DNA from: a virus
Length of the DNA stretch: 29,425 bases
Reading direction: 5' to 3' (one strand)
Virus record (IMG/VR): IMGVR_UViG_3300036852_000217
Coordinates: 1-29,425 of that record
Position numbers and translations under genes: made by a program. This document shows positions 1 to 6,326 of the stretch, in pieces; the first letter of the stretch is position 1, and each line of letters opens with the position of its first letter. The notes beneath the pieces are model-generated. The model was not told the origin of the DNA and did not search any database. It saw nothing but the letters and a program-made list of their open reading frames with translations.

Positions 1-1033
1 TTTGCTTAGGATGACCCTCAAAATCGAGCTTGTATTCAATCATTCTAGGTGCAGGAATCTTACTGCCAATATCTTCACGTGTACGTGCAAGATAGAAATG
101 GCTAATTTTATTGATCAGAGTTTTCAAACCCATCTCAGAGAATATCCATTTATTCTGAGATACGTTCACACAGTAATCAAAGAGGAATTTGTTTTCTCTA
201 GGAAACGATTGAGGATACAAAGCATGGAGAAGAGAGAACATCTCCTGTGGCCGATTTTTAATTGGAGTTCCTGTTAATTCCAAAACCTTAGGAATATTAT
301 CAGCAATTTTAAAGAATCCCTGAGCAGTTGAAGTGTTTGAGTTCTTAATATGATGAGCTTCATCAAGAATTACAGCATCATATTCAATTTGAAGGATATC
401 TTCTGTAGTTTTTTCAATACTACGACGCCATGATTCGATATTTGTAACTACAACAAATTCCTTTTGATGCTTGAGAAGCATCGCAGCATAGTTACGAGTT
501 TGAGAAGTTGCACCAATAAGAGAGTAAACAAAAAGTCCTGGCTCACGAATATTAATTTCTTTAATAAAATCAAACGCTACTTCTTTACGCAGACATACAA
601 GAGTCTTCTTAGATCCTTGAAAACGTCTCCATGCTATAGCACTTAGAGTCTTACCAAGTCCTCTTCTGTCTCCAAGTAAGGCTCTCTCTGGAAGTCTTAA
701 GGCTCCATCAATTTGCCAATCATAAATAATATCTTTCCAAGGAGCCTCTGCGAGAATCTTCTCTGCTTCTTTTCTCTTTTCTTCTAGTGACTTTTGAATT
801 AAAGCAGCTTCTTTTTCAAGTTCCAATTTACGAGTAGCTGATTCCTTGTCGCGTGTGGCTAGTTTAATTTTATGATTAATTTCATAACGAGAATCTCGTA
901 ATCTAGAAATCTCCAAACGCAATGCAGAAATCTGCATGTTAAGTTCTGCTTCTTTAGCATTAGTTTCTTTAATTTCATCTTGATATTGTTCAAGCTGCTT
1001 ATCGATATCTTTCAAGTCTTGGTCAGTTGTCAT
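1..1033 (-). CDS. SNF2-family DNA helicase/ATPase, N-terminal part (runs off the left edge)
   Basis: An open frame of 344 codons starts at ATG 1033 and is still open at base 1. Residues 5-95 are charged and predicted coiled coil. The superfamily 2 helicase core follows: Walker A GLGKT at residues 125-129, DEAH at 224-227, a TGTPIKNRP motif III region at 254-262, and a YLARTREDI stretch at 314-322 typical of SNF2 proteins. The expected role is ATP-driven translocation on duplex DNA in replication or recombination; this comes from the family, not from the sequence. The GGAAAGAAG ribosome site lies just upstream and the start overlaps the preceding gene by 11 bases. The C-terminal RecA-like domain lies outside the window. 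Family call is confident; the exact role is not. Confidence 0.9.
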   Translation of the reverse strand, partial: MTTDQDLKDIDKQLEQYQDEIKETNAKEAELNMQISALRLEISRLRDSRYEINHKIKLATRDKESATRKLELEKEAALIQKSLEEKRKEAEKILAEAPWKDIIYDWQIDGALRLPERALLGDRRGLGKTLSAIAWRRFQGSKKTLVCLRKEVAFDFIKEINIREPGLFVYSLIGATSQTRNYAAMLLKHQKEFVVVTNIESWRRSIEKTTEDILQIEYDAVILDEAHHIKNSNTSTAQGFFKIADNIPKVLELTGTPIKNRPQEMFSLLHALYPQSFPRENKFLFDYCVNVSQNKWIFSEMGLKTLINKISHFYLARTREDIGSKIPAPRMIEYKLDFEGHPKQ

Positions 1034-1217
1034 TTATTTCTTCTTTCCTATTACTAGCAACATGAAGTTTACCACAATAGCATGTATAAGTATGCCATGA
1101 ATGTGAAGGAAATTCTTCTTCTTTAATATCTTCTTTTGTATCGAAAGGTACCTTAGGAATCCAAGTTTTGCCACCATCATTACTTCGATAATGCTCACGC
1201 AGCATTGTTAGTTTCAT
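1023..1217 (-). CDS. Small Cys-containing protein, 64 aa, unknown function
   Basis: ATG at 1217 follows AGAGGACTA, a good ribosome site. The gene overlaps the upstream 68-aa gene by 23 bases and the helicase start by 11, so it is translationally embedded in the operon. The middle holds a CYCGKLH motif preceded by HTYT, which could be half of a zinc site. No family is recognised. The N-terminal NDGGKTW resembles short loop motifs seen in repeats, but the protein is too short for a fold call. Confidence 0.7.
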   Translation of the reverse strand: MKLTMLREHYRSNDGGKTWIPKVPFDTKEDIKEEEFPSHSWHTYTCYCGKLHVASNRKEEINDN

Positions 1218-1401
1218 TAGTCCTCTTATTACAAGATGTATGAACTAGTCCTCTGCTAGTCCAAATATAGTCATGATCTGCAAAGATACCCCTACTACAA
1301 TCTGTGCATACTGATACTCTCTTATCTACCACCTTTCTATCTTTTTTAACGACAGGTCTTGCCTCTACAGTACGTCGTGGATTTAATATCTTTCTAACCA
1401 T
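1195..1401 (-). CDS. Small putative zinc-binding protein, 68 aa
   Basis: ATG at 1401 follows AGGGGGTCAAC, a strong ribosome site. The basic N-terminus (residues 1-28) precedes a CxxC at about residues 32-35 and a HTSC at about 54-57. This CxxC...HxxC spacing is compatible with one treble-clef or zinc-ribbon site. It lies directly downstream of the tRNA gene in the same leftward transcript. Function is unknown; a nucleic-acid-binding role is a guess from the basic tail and zinc site. Confidence 0.7.
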   Translation of the reverse strand: MVRKILNPRRTVEARPVVKKDRKVVDKRVSVCTDCSRGIFADHDYIWTSRGLVHTSCNKRTNETNNAA

Positions 1402-1427
1402 GTTGACCCCCTAAGTATTATCAAAAA

Positions 1428-1503
1428 TGGTGGCGATGGTGGGATTCGAACCCACACTGTATCGATTTTAAGTCGACTTCCTCTGCCATTGGGATACACC
1501 GCC
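1428..1503 (-). tRNA. tRNA-Leu (anticodon UAA), class I shape, CCA encoded
   Basis: Read on the minus strand, a 7-bp acceptor stem GGCGGTG/CATCGCC is closed by A73 and an encoded CCA (1428-1430). The T arm is GTGGG-TTCGAAT-CCCAC. The anticodon stem GTCGA/TCGAT encloses loop CTTAAAA, giving anticodon UAA. The D stem is only 3 bp (TCC/GGA). The variable region is 5 nt (ACAGT), whereas bacterial tRNA-Leu normally has a long variable arm. The identity therefore rests on the anticodon alone. UUA codons are common in this AT-rich phage, so a supplementary UUA decoder would make sense. Confidence 0.9.
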
Positions 1504-1506
1504 TAT

Positions 1507-1593
1507 TAGTGGTGACTTGAATCATTGACAGGCCATCCCGCCCAACTAGCTCAGCGGACTAATTCAAGTTCTTACCTAGCTATCAGACCACTA
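1507..1593. other. Candidate structured RNA beside the tRNA
   Basis: This non-coding gap between the tRNA and the stop of the 74-aa gene holds three nested helices. TAGTGGT (1507-1513) pairs perfectly with ACCACTA (1587-1593). ACTTGAAT (1515-1522) pairs with ATTCAAGT (1562-1569). CCGC (1538-1541) pairs with GCGG (1554-1557). TAGCT in the inner loop (1547-1551) could also pair with AGCTA (1578-1582). On the minus strand it would precede the tRNA by only a few bases in the same transcript. It does not fold as a tRNA because no T stem can form. Strand and function are unknown. Confidence 0.5.
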
Positions 1594-1600
1594 GGAAAAT

Positions 1601-1825
1601 CTATTGAGATTCTCCACGATTTTTCGCTTTATTTCTCGCTTTATTTTTCTCCTTTTTATAATTTCTTTTTGTTTTATTTCTGATATGAAAATGTCCTAAC
1701 ACCTCTGGACAGGGATAGATTTGAAAATTCCTACCCCAGTAATAAACTCTTATATGTTTATCTGCCTCTTCTTCCGTATAGAATATGACCTTACCAAGAT
1801 GTTGCGTACACCAATAAGGTCTCAT
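1601..1825 (-). CDS. Small Cys/His protein, 74 aa (CP...GxH type phage protein)
   Basis: ATG at 1825 overlaps the stop of the upstream gene in an ATGA arrangement. The N-terminus has YWCTQHLGK, and residues 37-47 read YPCPEVLGHFH, followed by a very basic Lys/Arg/Asn tail. The CxxH...CP...HxH pattern matches a class of short zinc-ribbon-like proteins common in actinobacteriophage early operons; that comparison is from memory. The basic tail suggests nucleic-acid contact. No defined function. Confidence 0.75.
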   Translation of the reverse strand: MRPYWCTQHLGKVIFYTEEEADKHIRVYYWGRNFQIYPCPEVLGHFHIRNKTKRNYKKEKNKARNKAKNRGESQ

Positions 1826-2031
1826 TCTTCGTACCAGTAGTCTGTAATACCTGCATTCTCTTGTCTTAGAAACAAATCAGCACGTTCTATGTAATCATAA
1901 ACTCTATGTGTTTCTCTTTCACAATATGCTTTATGGATAACAGGTTTATCATCATTTCTATATGCAAGACACGAATGACATTGATTAGTAGCTTTATCGT
2001 ATATGGCTCTATCATCATTAGTAAATGTCAT
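1822..2031 (-). CDS. Small Cys-containing protein, 69 aa, unknown
   Basis: ATG at 2031 follows AAGAAGAATA. It contains CHSC at residues 18-21 and a further Cys at about 37 with nearby His residues, giving a possible single zinc site. It overlaps the 48-aa gene upstream by 14 bases and the 74-aa gene downstream by 4 bases, which supports translation as part of the operon. No family is recognised. Confidence 0.7.
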   Translation of the reverse strand: MTFTNDDRAIYDKATNQCHSCLAYRNDDKPVIHKAYCERETHRVYDYIERADLFLRQENAGITDYWYEE

Positions 2032-2164
2032 TATTCTTCTTTTCTAAACGACGCCTACGTCTACTTGTTCGACGTTTGGCTCCCTTTTTACCTGAACGAA
2101 TTACAGCAAGAGTATCGGAATGTTTGCTTCTTAGTTCTTTAGCAATCTTTTCATACCATTTCAT
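2018..2164 (-). CDS. Arg/Lys-rich mini-protein, 48 aa
   Basis: ATG at 2164 gives 48 residues ending DIY. Residues 25-43 are almost entirely Lys and Arg (KKGAKRRTSRRRRRLEKK). The overlap of 14 bases with the next gene fits the packing of this operon. The basic stretch suggests binding to RNA or DNA, but no family is recognised. There is no strong ribosome site: AGGTACATAGTT precedes the ATG. Confidence 0.55.
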   Translation of the reverse strand: MKWYEKIAKELRSKHSDTLAVIRSGKKGAKRRTSRRRRRLEKKNNDIY

Positions 2165-2166
2165 AA

Positions 2167-2421
2167 CTATGTACCTAAATTGGAAGGATTATTAATTCGA
2201 TATTTTATAGTTTTGCCATTTCGTTGTGCAACTATCTCTGGTTCCCACTTTTTAATGGTAGTATTACCTCTACTATCAAAGTTATAGTGTTTGATCTTAC
2301 CATCTTCAAACTCTACTTTACACCATCCCCAATACATATTTACTTCAATAACTTTTCCTATTTTTCCTGTAGTTTTTATTTGAACAAATTCTTTAACAGA
2401 AGGTATCCATCTCTTAGCCAT
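2167..2421 (-). CDS. Small SH3/KOW-like barrel protein, 84 aa
   Basis: I start this gene at ATG 2421 rather than a TTG 48 bases upstream. The ATG overlaps the stop of the 55-aa gene (ATGGCTAA), and the upstream stretch is that gene's coding region in another frame. The sequence VQIKTTGKIGKVIEV followed by WCKVEFEDGK is the alternating pattern of a small KOW or SH3-like beta barrel. Such domains bind RNA, DNA or protein. Unknown function. Confidence 0.7.
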   Translation of the reverse strand: MAKRWIPSVKEFVQIKTTGKIGKVIEVNMYWGWCKVEFEDGKIKHYNFDSRGNTTIKKWEPEIVAQRNGKTIKYRINNPSNLGT

Positions 2422-2581
2422 TTCCAAAACACCTACCGGCTGGCTTCTTTTTATCAGGCCACCAAACAACCATACACATACCCCTAGAACATCTAATTAC
2501 AGGATGTCCCTTCATTACTGCTCTTATAGAGAAATCATGCTGTTCAAAACTATGAGGTTGAAATTTCCTTTTAGTTTCCAC
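2414..2581 (-). CDS. Small protein, 55 aa, GTG start
   Basis: GTG at 2581 is preceded by AAAGGAGAATA, a strong ribosome site. The frame runs 55 codons to TAA 2414-2416 and shares 8 bases with the next gene. Residues 31-40 (CSRGMCMVVW) contain two Cys. Met-Val-Val-Trp-Trp is a short hydrophobic patch, not a membrane segment. No family is recognised. Confidence 0.65.
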   Translation of the reverse strand: METKRKFQPHSFEQHDFSIRAVMKGHPVIRCSRGMCMVVWWPDKKKPAGRCFGNG

Positions 2582-2595
2582 TATTCTCCTTTATT

Positions 2596-2658
2596 GTGAG
2601 GAAACCCACCTGACCTCACCGTCACATCCCCGCCATATCTATAATACCCAGTTATAGA
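2596..2658 (-). other. Two hairpins in the leader of the 55-aa gene
   Basis: The 98-base gap 2582-2679 holds TCTATAA/TTATAGA (2638-2644 with 2652-2658), a perfect 7-bp stem with a 7-nt loop, and GTGAGG/CCTCAC (2596-2601 with 2614-2619). Neither is followed by a T-run on either strand, so neither looks like a simple terminator. The second ends 14 bases before the GTG start, so it could affect access to the ribosome site. Confidence 0.4.
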
Positions 2659-2679
2659 CAGGCACACCAGAATAAAAGT

Positions 2680-2838
2680 CTATTGTTTACGATTAACTAT
2701 AAAACCGATCGGCCATGGTCCAACTAGAAAAAATAAAGTTAGAAAGAATAACCCAAGTGGAATCATTTTTACTGTTTGAAATGGTTCAATTTTCAAACAT
2801 GCAAGAATAAAACAAACTAACGCCGCCACACCTGCCAT
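2680..2838 (-). CDS. Small membrane protein with two hydrophobic segments, 52 aa
   Basis: ATG at 2838 follows CTTAGGAGAGTTAA, a strong ribosome site. Residues 3-14 and 25-49 are hydrophobic, separated by the linker KIEPFQTVK, and the tail is NRKQ. The longer second segment should span the inner membrane. It may be an early membrane-acting protein such as an exclusion or host-takeover peptide, but nothing specific supports that. Confidence 0.65.
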   Translation of the reverse strand: MAGVAALVCFILACLKIEPFQTVKMIPLGLFFLTLFFLVGPWPIGFIVNRKQ

Positions 2839-2847
2839 TTAACTCTC

Positions 2848-3138
2848 CTAAGCAGAAGCAAAGAATGGAGTAGGTTGCACTTTCAATTCGTATACTTCAA
2901 AATACCCTACATTGGATTCCACAGCAGTTAGAATCCAACTGGCCAAATCCTTTGCAGTGTTTACTTGGAGGTTAAGCCAGGTTTCTTCGCCTGTCTTTAA
3001 ATAATGCCATTTGGAGCCACTTGCTGCCGAAAATACAACAACTGTTCCGAAAGGGAATGTATCAGAAGGAACTCGATTCATAATATCTAACTTACTCTGA
3101 AGATCCGCTATTTGTTCTTGTATCTCTGCTCTTTTCAT
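2848..3138 (-). CDS. Hypothetical phage protein with N-terminal coiled coil, 96 aa
   Basis: Residues 1-22 have heptad character (EIQEQIADLQSKLD). The rest alternates as a small beta-rich domain with the stretch FGTVVVFSAASGSKWHYLKTG. It sits between the small membrane gene and the 98-aa gene. The ribosome site is weak (GAGTAAGA). Unknown function; oligomerisation through the helix is likely. Confidence 0.7.
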   Translation of the reverse strand: MKRAEIQEQIADLQSKLDIMNRVPSDTFPFGTVVVFSAASGSKWHYLKTGEETWLNLQVNTAKDLASWILTAVESNVGYFEVYELKVQPTPFFASA

Positions 3139-3144
3139 TCTTAC

Positions 3145-3441
3145 TCATTTCTTGTGACAGGGACAATCACAATCCTGTGTAGTATTTCCCCGATCGGAAG
3201 AGGCCATGCCTACTCCATTATGTTCACACAAATCATGTTTATTCTCATTACAACGAACTGAGCGAACTTCATTATTTACATCATACATAGTTACTACAAG
3301 GACACCTTCTACACTAGTATCAGCAGGTTTAAAAACGATAGAGAAGTGTCTACTCTCATGCTTGTCAATCTGAAAATAAGCTGATGCTATTATCTTTTCA
3401 AGAGTGTCACTGGCAGTATAAAGCTTAGTAAATTTCTTCAT
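3145..3441 (-). CDS. Protein with C-terminal Cys/His cluster, 98 aa
   Basis: ATG at 3441 follows GAGGATGAGTAAGAA. Residues 1-60 form a mixed alpha/beta region. The C-terminal 35 residues hold C..N.H..C.H and end CDCPCHKK, dense enough for one or two zinc ions. A terminal CxCPCH cluster recurs in short actinophage proteins, as I recall them. Function unknown. Confidence 0.75.
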   Translation of the reverse strand: MKKFTKLYTASDTLEKIIASAYFQIDKHESRHFSIVFKPADTSVEGVLVVTMYDVNNEVRSVRCNENKHDLCEHNGVGMASSDRGNTTQDCDCPCHKK

Positions 3442-3496
3442 TTCTTACTCATCCTCATTTTGATAGCCTCAAGGCCAATTAATTCTAGTTGCCTCC

Positions 3497-3661
3497 CTAT
3501 GACCTATCTTCATCATCTCCATCTAATGGATACTGCCTTATATGAATAACTATAAGATTGTCGTCATCGTCCATTTCTAACTTAGTAACAATTACAGGTT
3601 CTTCGGGCAAACTAGGAGTTAGAATAGTTTCATCTTCGTATTGAAAATAGACTCTAGTCAT
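3497..3661 (-). CDS. Acidic small protein, 54 aa
   Basis: ATG at 3661 overlaps the TGA of the upstream gene (ATGA), a typical translational coupling. The 54 residues are acidic, with DDDD at 31-34 and DGDDEDR at the end, and contain a likely beta hairpin (NLIVIHIRQY). It is followed by 55 bases without a gene that carry the ribosome site of the 98-aa gene. No family is recognised. Confidence 0.65.
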   Translation of the reverse strand: MTRVYFQYEDETILTPSLPEEPVIVTKLEMDDDDNLIVIHIRQYPLDGDDEDRS

Positions 3662-3921
3662 TGCAGCAATTTTCCTAGTTTGAAAGTAGCATCATAGATT
3701 TGTTTAAGTGACTCGCGTGCCTCTCTTAAATCTTCAATATCAAATGCATTTTCTGCTGATTGTTCTAGAGTACGAATTTCTTCAGAGAATAGACTAAGTT
3801 GTTTTTGAAAAGCAACTAAAGCATGTGCTCTCTCAATCTTAGTTTTAGATAAATTCTTAGTCAAACTCACTACTCTTTCTACCATCTTTTCTGGATTAGG
3901 GATCTCTGTTTTAAAACTCAT
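3658..3921 (-). CDS. Helical/coiled-coil protein, 87 aa
   Basis: The start ATG 3921 overlaps the stop of the upstream gene (TAATG). Nearly the whole sequence is predicted helix with two amphipathic stretches, roughly residues 8-55 and 57-85. There are no Cys residues, in contrast with its neighbours. It may form a helical hairpin or oligomer. Unknown function. Confidence 0.7.
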   Translation of the reverse strand: MSFKTEIPNPEKMVERVVSLTKNLSKTKIERAHALVAFQKQLSLFSEEIRTLEQSAENAFDIEDLREARESLKQIYDATFKLGKLLQ

Positions 3922-4211
3922 TATTTCTTCTCTCCTTTAATAGTCACAGAGCAGGTCACTTCAATTTCATACGGTTTAACACCAAAGTTTTCACTAAAAA
4001 AAGTGAGAACTTCTGTAGCATTCCATTCTGGATCGTAATGACCACAATGTGCACACTGAAAGATTTGACCATTTGTTATAATGAACGTATGTCCTCCAAA
4101 ATCAATGGCAAGACGCTTCTCAGTCCATACCGGGTTAGTGTCAACAGGCTTAGCAGATTCAATCCATTTTGTTATTCTTTTACGTGTGGCGTCTGAGGGA
4201 GATTCTTTCAT
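3921..4211 (-). CDS. Small protein with one zinc knuckle, 96 aa
   Basis: Two adjacent ATG codons (4214 and 4211) follow TTGAGGATATG. Only the second gives a usable spacing from GAGG, so I use 4211. Residues near the middle read FQCAHCGHYDPEW, a CxxCxH knuckle after an FGGHTFIITNGQ hairpin. The C-terminus is a beta strand region (EIEVTCSVTIKG). Function unknown. Confidence 0.7.
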   Translation of the reverse strand: MKESPSDATRKRITKWIESAKPVDTNPVWTEKRLAIDFGGHTFIITNGQIFQCAHCGHYDPEWNATEVLTFFSENFGVKPYEIEVTCSVTIKGEKK

Positions 4212-4218
4212 CATATCC

Positions 4219-4452
4219 TCAATTCACAATTATTACTTGGAAATAGTCAGCTGAGTATCTCAAATAGGGATCAGTAATGTAAGAAGGTATAAGGGAACTA
4301 GTCCGCCATAAGACTAAAATGGAACTACCATCTAAACAATTCATACTTTTCGGATGTGTAATTTTAGGATTCTTATATCTTTCTGCTATTTCCCAGATGA
4401 AGTAAGAACCGTCTGCCAATTGGTTGCAATTAAGCCATATTTTCTTTTTCAT
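4219..4452 (-). CDS. Hypothetical protein, 77 aa
   Basis: The ribosome site AATTGAGGATTTG precedes ATG 4452; a TTG at 4455 overlaps that spacing and is less likely. The same leader (AATTGAGGAT-TGATG) precedes the next gene, so the two starts look duplicated. The protein has a central stretch SSILVLWRTSSLIPSYI but no clear membrane helix. No family is recognised. Confidence 0.65.
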   Translation of the reverse strand: MKKKIWLNCNQLADGSYFIWEIAERYKNPKITHPKSMNCLDGSSILVLWRTSSLIPSYITDPYLRYSADYFQVIIVN

Positions 4453-4490
4453 CAAATCCTCAATTCAATTTTCAATTCCGGTCAATTTGT

Positions 4491-4721
4491 TTACGCTCCG
4501 TGTGGCTTAAGCCTAATAGAGTTTTTGCCTTCTCTAAGCAGTTGTTCTAATTTGATAGTCGCAATAGGAGCATAGAGTAAGTTAGTCTCTTTTGCTTTGT
4601 TGTTATCTATAACTGATTGATCAATCCATTCATCTCCTAATTCTTCAGTTTTATATACGTAACCATCTCTCCATTCTGTTATTTTGAAAACTGACTTTAA
4701 GAATTGTAATTCTCTTGTCAT
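4491..4721 (-). CDS. Hypothetical protein, 76 aa, first gene of the left operon
   Basis: A longer frame begins at ATG 4760, but that ATG lies inside the -10 box of the promoter and cannot be in the transcript. ATG 4721 follows ATGGAGGCTGGCAATTA, a proper ribosome site, so I start there. The protein has a WRDGYVYK hairpin and a basic C-terminus. As the promoter-proximal gene it should be expressed early. Function unknown. Confidence 0.7.
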   Translation of the reverse strand: MTRELQFLKSVFKITEWRDGYVYKTEELGDEWIDQSVIDNNKAKETNLLYAPIATIKLEQLLREGKNSIRLKPHGA

Positions 4722-4758
4722 TAATTGCCAGCCTCCATCCATTCCGCTATGTGGTACC

Positions 4759-4787
4759 ATTATATCATCTCATAATTGTATCGTCAA
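4759..4787 (-). promoter_or_regulatory. Strong sigma70-type promoter of the leftward operon
   Basis: On the minus strand TTGACG (4782-4787) is separated by exactly 17 bases from TATAAT (4759-4764). This is the best promoter match in the window. It lies 38 bases upstream of the chosen start at 4721 and reads into the 0-4.7 kb operon. Confidence 0.8.
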
Positions 4788-4813
4788 ATCGACAGACATC
4801 AATGCCTGATATG

Positions 4814-4877
4814 TTAAACGATCGTTAAAGTATATTTATTGCGAAGTTTAATTATTCGAATCGGACAAAACGGACAT
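4814..4877. promoter_or_regulatory. Putative operator region: palindrome and CGGACA repeats
   Basis: Between the divergent promoters lies the 10-bp perfect palindrome AACGATCGTT (4817-4826), flanked by TTA and AAA. It is followed by two direct CGGACA copies (4862-4867 and 4871-4876). The second reads CGGACATA, a motif repeated near 9806-9812 and 10561-10567. A DNA-binding site is plausible; the binding protein is unknown. A CGAAC/GTTCG hairpin (4953-4957 with 4971-4975) lies further right. The rest of 4788-5071 shows no gene. Confidence 0.4.
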
Positions 4878-4984
4878 AGAAATTTCTGAGATTGTAGAGA
4901 TCAAACACTGGCCAAGATGGCAGCTCACAGAGTAGACTCAAAGGGTACCGAGCGAACGGATGCTGTCTAGGTTCGGGCTGTTAA

Positions 4985-5015
4985 TTGACAATTGAAAAAT
5001 ATTAACAGTTACGAT
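4985..5015 (+). promoter_or_regulatory. Probable promoter of the 288-aa gene
   Basis: TTGACA (4985-4990) is a perfect -35 box. The best -10 is TACGAT (5010-5015), which fits the relaxed TANNNT pattern, but the 19-base spacer is long. The start codon is 57 bases downstream. This is the only rightward promoter-like pair before the gene. Confidence 0.5.
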
Positions 5016-5071
5016 TCTAGCTAGTATTTGGATCGCTCAAATTCTGTTATTCCCTAGAAAGGGGAAAGAAA

Positions 5072-5938
5072 ATGACCGCTCCTTCTACTGCTAAGAAGAC
5101 TTCTGCTAAGGCAAATCTGTCTGAGACAGTTAAGTCTGAAACTCCGGAAACGGAAACTCAGTCAGAAACTGTTAAGACGGAGGCTCCTAGGGTTTCTGAA
5201 ATTCTTTCTACGAATGCTATTCTTGCAGATTTCGTTCGTCAGTACCTTGAAGTGTTCGATGAGATTTCGAATTACAACAAGGAAGTATTGGCAGAGAAAG
5301 ACGCTGAGTGGACTTCTGGAAAGGTTTTGGAAAAGGGTCGTGAATTGGCGCGTCCTACTGATAAGGATGCTAAGCCTGACACAGAAGTCAAGACTGCAAT
5401 TGAAGCTTTCGAAAGTCTCGTAAATGAGATGAACAAGGCTCGTAAGAATGCTCTCGATATTGTTTCTAAGAGGTTGGGTATTACTCTTTCTGCTACGGCA
5501 GAGCGTAATCCCGAAATCGAAGCTCCAATGAAAGAGCATCGTAAGTTTGCTGTTGAGATTGGTACTCAGCTCGAAGTAATGGCAAAGATGCTTTCTGATG
5601 AGAAGGTAAGCTCTGCTATTAGTGAGTTTCTCAACAACTTCCCTCTTCCTGCAATTGGAAGGGACCAGGTCCGTACTTTCGGAAGCGATGAAAAGGCCAC
5701 TCCTAAGTATCGCGTTCATGTTTCCGTCTTTGATAAGGATGGAAAGGAAATTGTTAGCGAGGATGGTTTCACAAAGACTGTCCTTGCACTTCCTAAATAT
5801 TACGAGCGCGGAAAGGCTATTAAGTCTGATACGCTTCGTGACGTTTGGGAAAAGGCCGGTAACTCTACAGAGAAAACGGTTTCACCAACTGTCGAATTCA
5901 CTGACAATGAGTTGCATTTCGTAATTACCAAAAAGTGA
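5072..5938 (+). CDS. Solitary rightward gene, 288-aa protein of unknown function
   Basis: ATG 5072 follows AAGGGGAAAGAAA. Residues 1-40 are Thr/Glu/Lys-rich and probably disordered. Residues 45-190 are mostly helical with no membrane segment. Residues 205-288 look beta-rich (YRVHVSVFDKDGKEIV then ELHFVITKK at the end). The gene has its own promoter and a strong terminator and interrupts two leftward gene blocks. Its codon use differs from its neighbours (AAG, GAG, CGT, GTC and TCT favoured, fewer TTA and AGA), as in highly expressed genes. I recognise no family. It could be an abundant DNA-binding or host-takeover protein, or a moron gene. Confidence 0.85.
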   Translation: MTAPSTAKKTSAKANLSETVKSETPETETQSETVKTEAPRVSEILSTNAILADFVRQYLEVFDEISNYNKEVLAEKDAEWTSGKVLEKGRELARPTDKDAKPDTEVKTAIEAFESLVNEMNKARKNALDIVSKRLGITLSATAERNPEIEAPMKEHRKFAVEIGTQLEVMAKMLSDEKVSSAISEFLNNFPLPAIGRDQVRTFGSDEKATPKYRVHVSVFDKDGKEIVSEDGFTKTVLALPKYYERGKAIKSDTLRDVWEKAGNSTEKTVSPTVEFTDNELHFVITKK

Positions 5939-5944
5939 ATGAGA

Positions 5945-5983
5945 AAAGGCCCACCAGCCAATTTCTGGTGGGCCTTTCTTTTT
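5945..5983 (+). terminator. Strong bidirectional rho-independent terminator
   Basis: A perfect 13-bp stem AAAGGCCCACCAG (5945-5957) / CTGGTGGGCCTTT (5965-5977) with a 7-nt loop is followed by TTTCTTTTT on the plus strand. On the minus strand the same hairpin is followed by CTTTTCTCATT. It ends the 288-aa gene and also the leftward block arriving from 5986. Confidence 0.93.
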
Positions 5984-5985
5984 GC

Positions 5986-6081
5986 CTATAGGATTTTCAT
6001 ACATCTATTGCATTGAATTTTTACAGGAAATCCAACAGGTCGAGGCTGATGAATGCCAATCCAACAAAGAAATCTTCTCAT
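5986..6081 (-). CDS. 31-aa CxxC mini-protein
   Basis: ATG 6081 follows GAATTGAGGCTTATCAAT, placing GAGG 9 bases upstream. The peptide starts MRRFLCWIGIH, then a Pro-rich turn, then CNRCMKIL at the end. The pattern of a short hydrophobic CWxGxH followed by CxxC recurs in tiny actinophage proteins, as I recall them, and suggests one Zn site made of Cys6, His11 and Cys24/Cys27. It is the last gene before the terminator. Moderate confidence because of its length. Confidence 0.6.
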   Translation of the reverse strand: MRRFLCWIGIHQPRPVGFPVKIQCNRCMKIL

Positions 6082-6092
6082 ATTGATAAGCC

Positions 6093-6326
6093 TCAATTCC
6101 GGTCGAATTTGTCTTGCTCTCCACCGAACTTATCTATTTCTTGTAGTACAATTTCTGTTTTGGTAATATCAACTACACTAGACCAAGGAATAAAGAAAGT
6201 TGTCTGCTTAGTTAGATTAATAACTAAACCATTAGCATTCGCTATATGTTTACCCTCTTCTAATGGCATAGTGCGAATTTCGTCTCTAGGCCAGGTCACA
6301 TAACGTAGAGTTGTAAATTTGGCCAC
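6093..6326 (-). CDS. Hypothetical protein, 77 aa, GTG start
   Basis: GTG 6326 follows AGAAAGGATAAATA. The body is beta-rich: LRYVTWPRDEIRTMPL, then GLVINLTKQTTFFIPWSSVVDI. The start overlaps the preceding gene's stop by 1 base. Its last codons (FDRN) are written by the repeated GACCGGAATTG element. Possibly a small single-domain barrel. No family is recognised. Confidence 0.7.
   Translation of the reverse strand: MAKFTTLRYVTWPRDEIRTMPLEEGKHIANANGLVINLTKQTTFFIPWSSVVDITKTEIVLQEIDKFGGEQDKFDRN

Noticed and set aside
1507-1593. Second tRNA next to tRNA-Leu
   Set aside because: Words such as TAGCTCAG suggest one, but no T stem or consistent acceptor pairing exists on either strand.
4721-4760. Upstream ATG 4760 as the start of the first left-operon gene
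   Set aside because: It lies within the -10 box of the promoter and therefore upstream of the transcript start.
5162-5719. Leftward open frame of 185 codons opposite the 288-aa gene
   Set aside because: It is a mirror of the real gene: no ribosome site, and the rightward frame has regular codon use, promoter and terminator.
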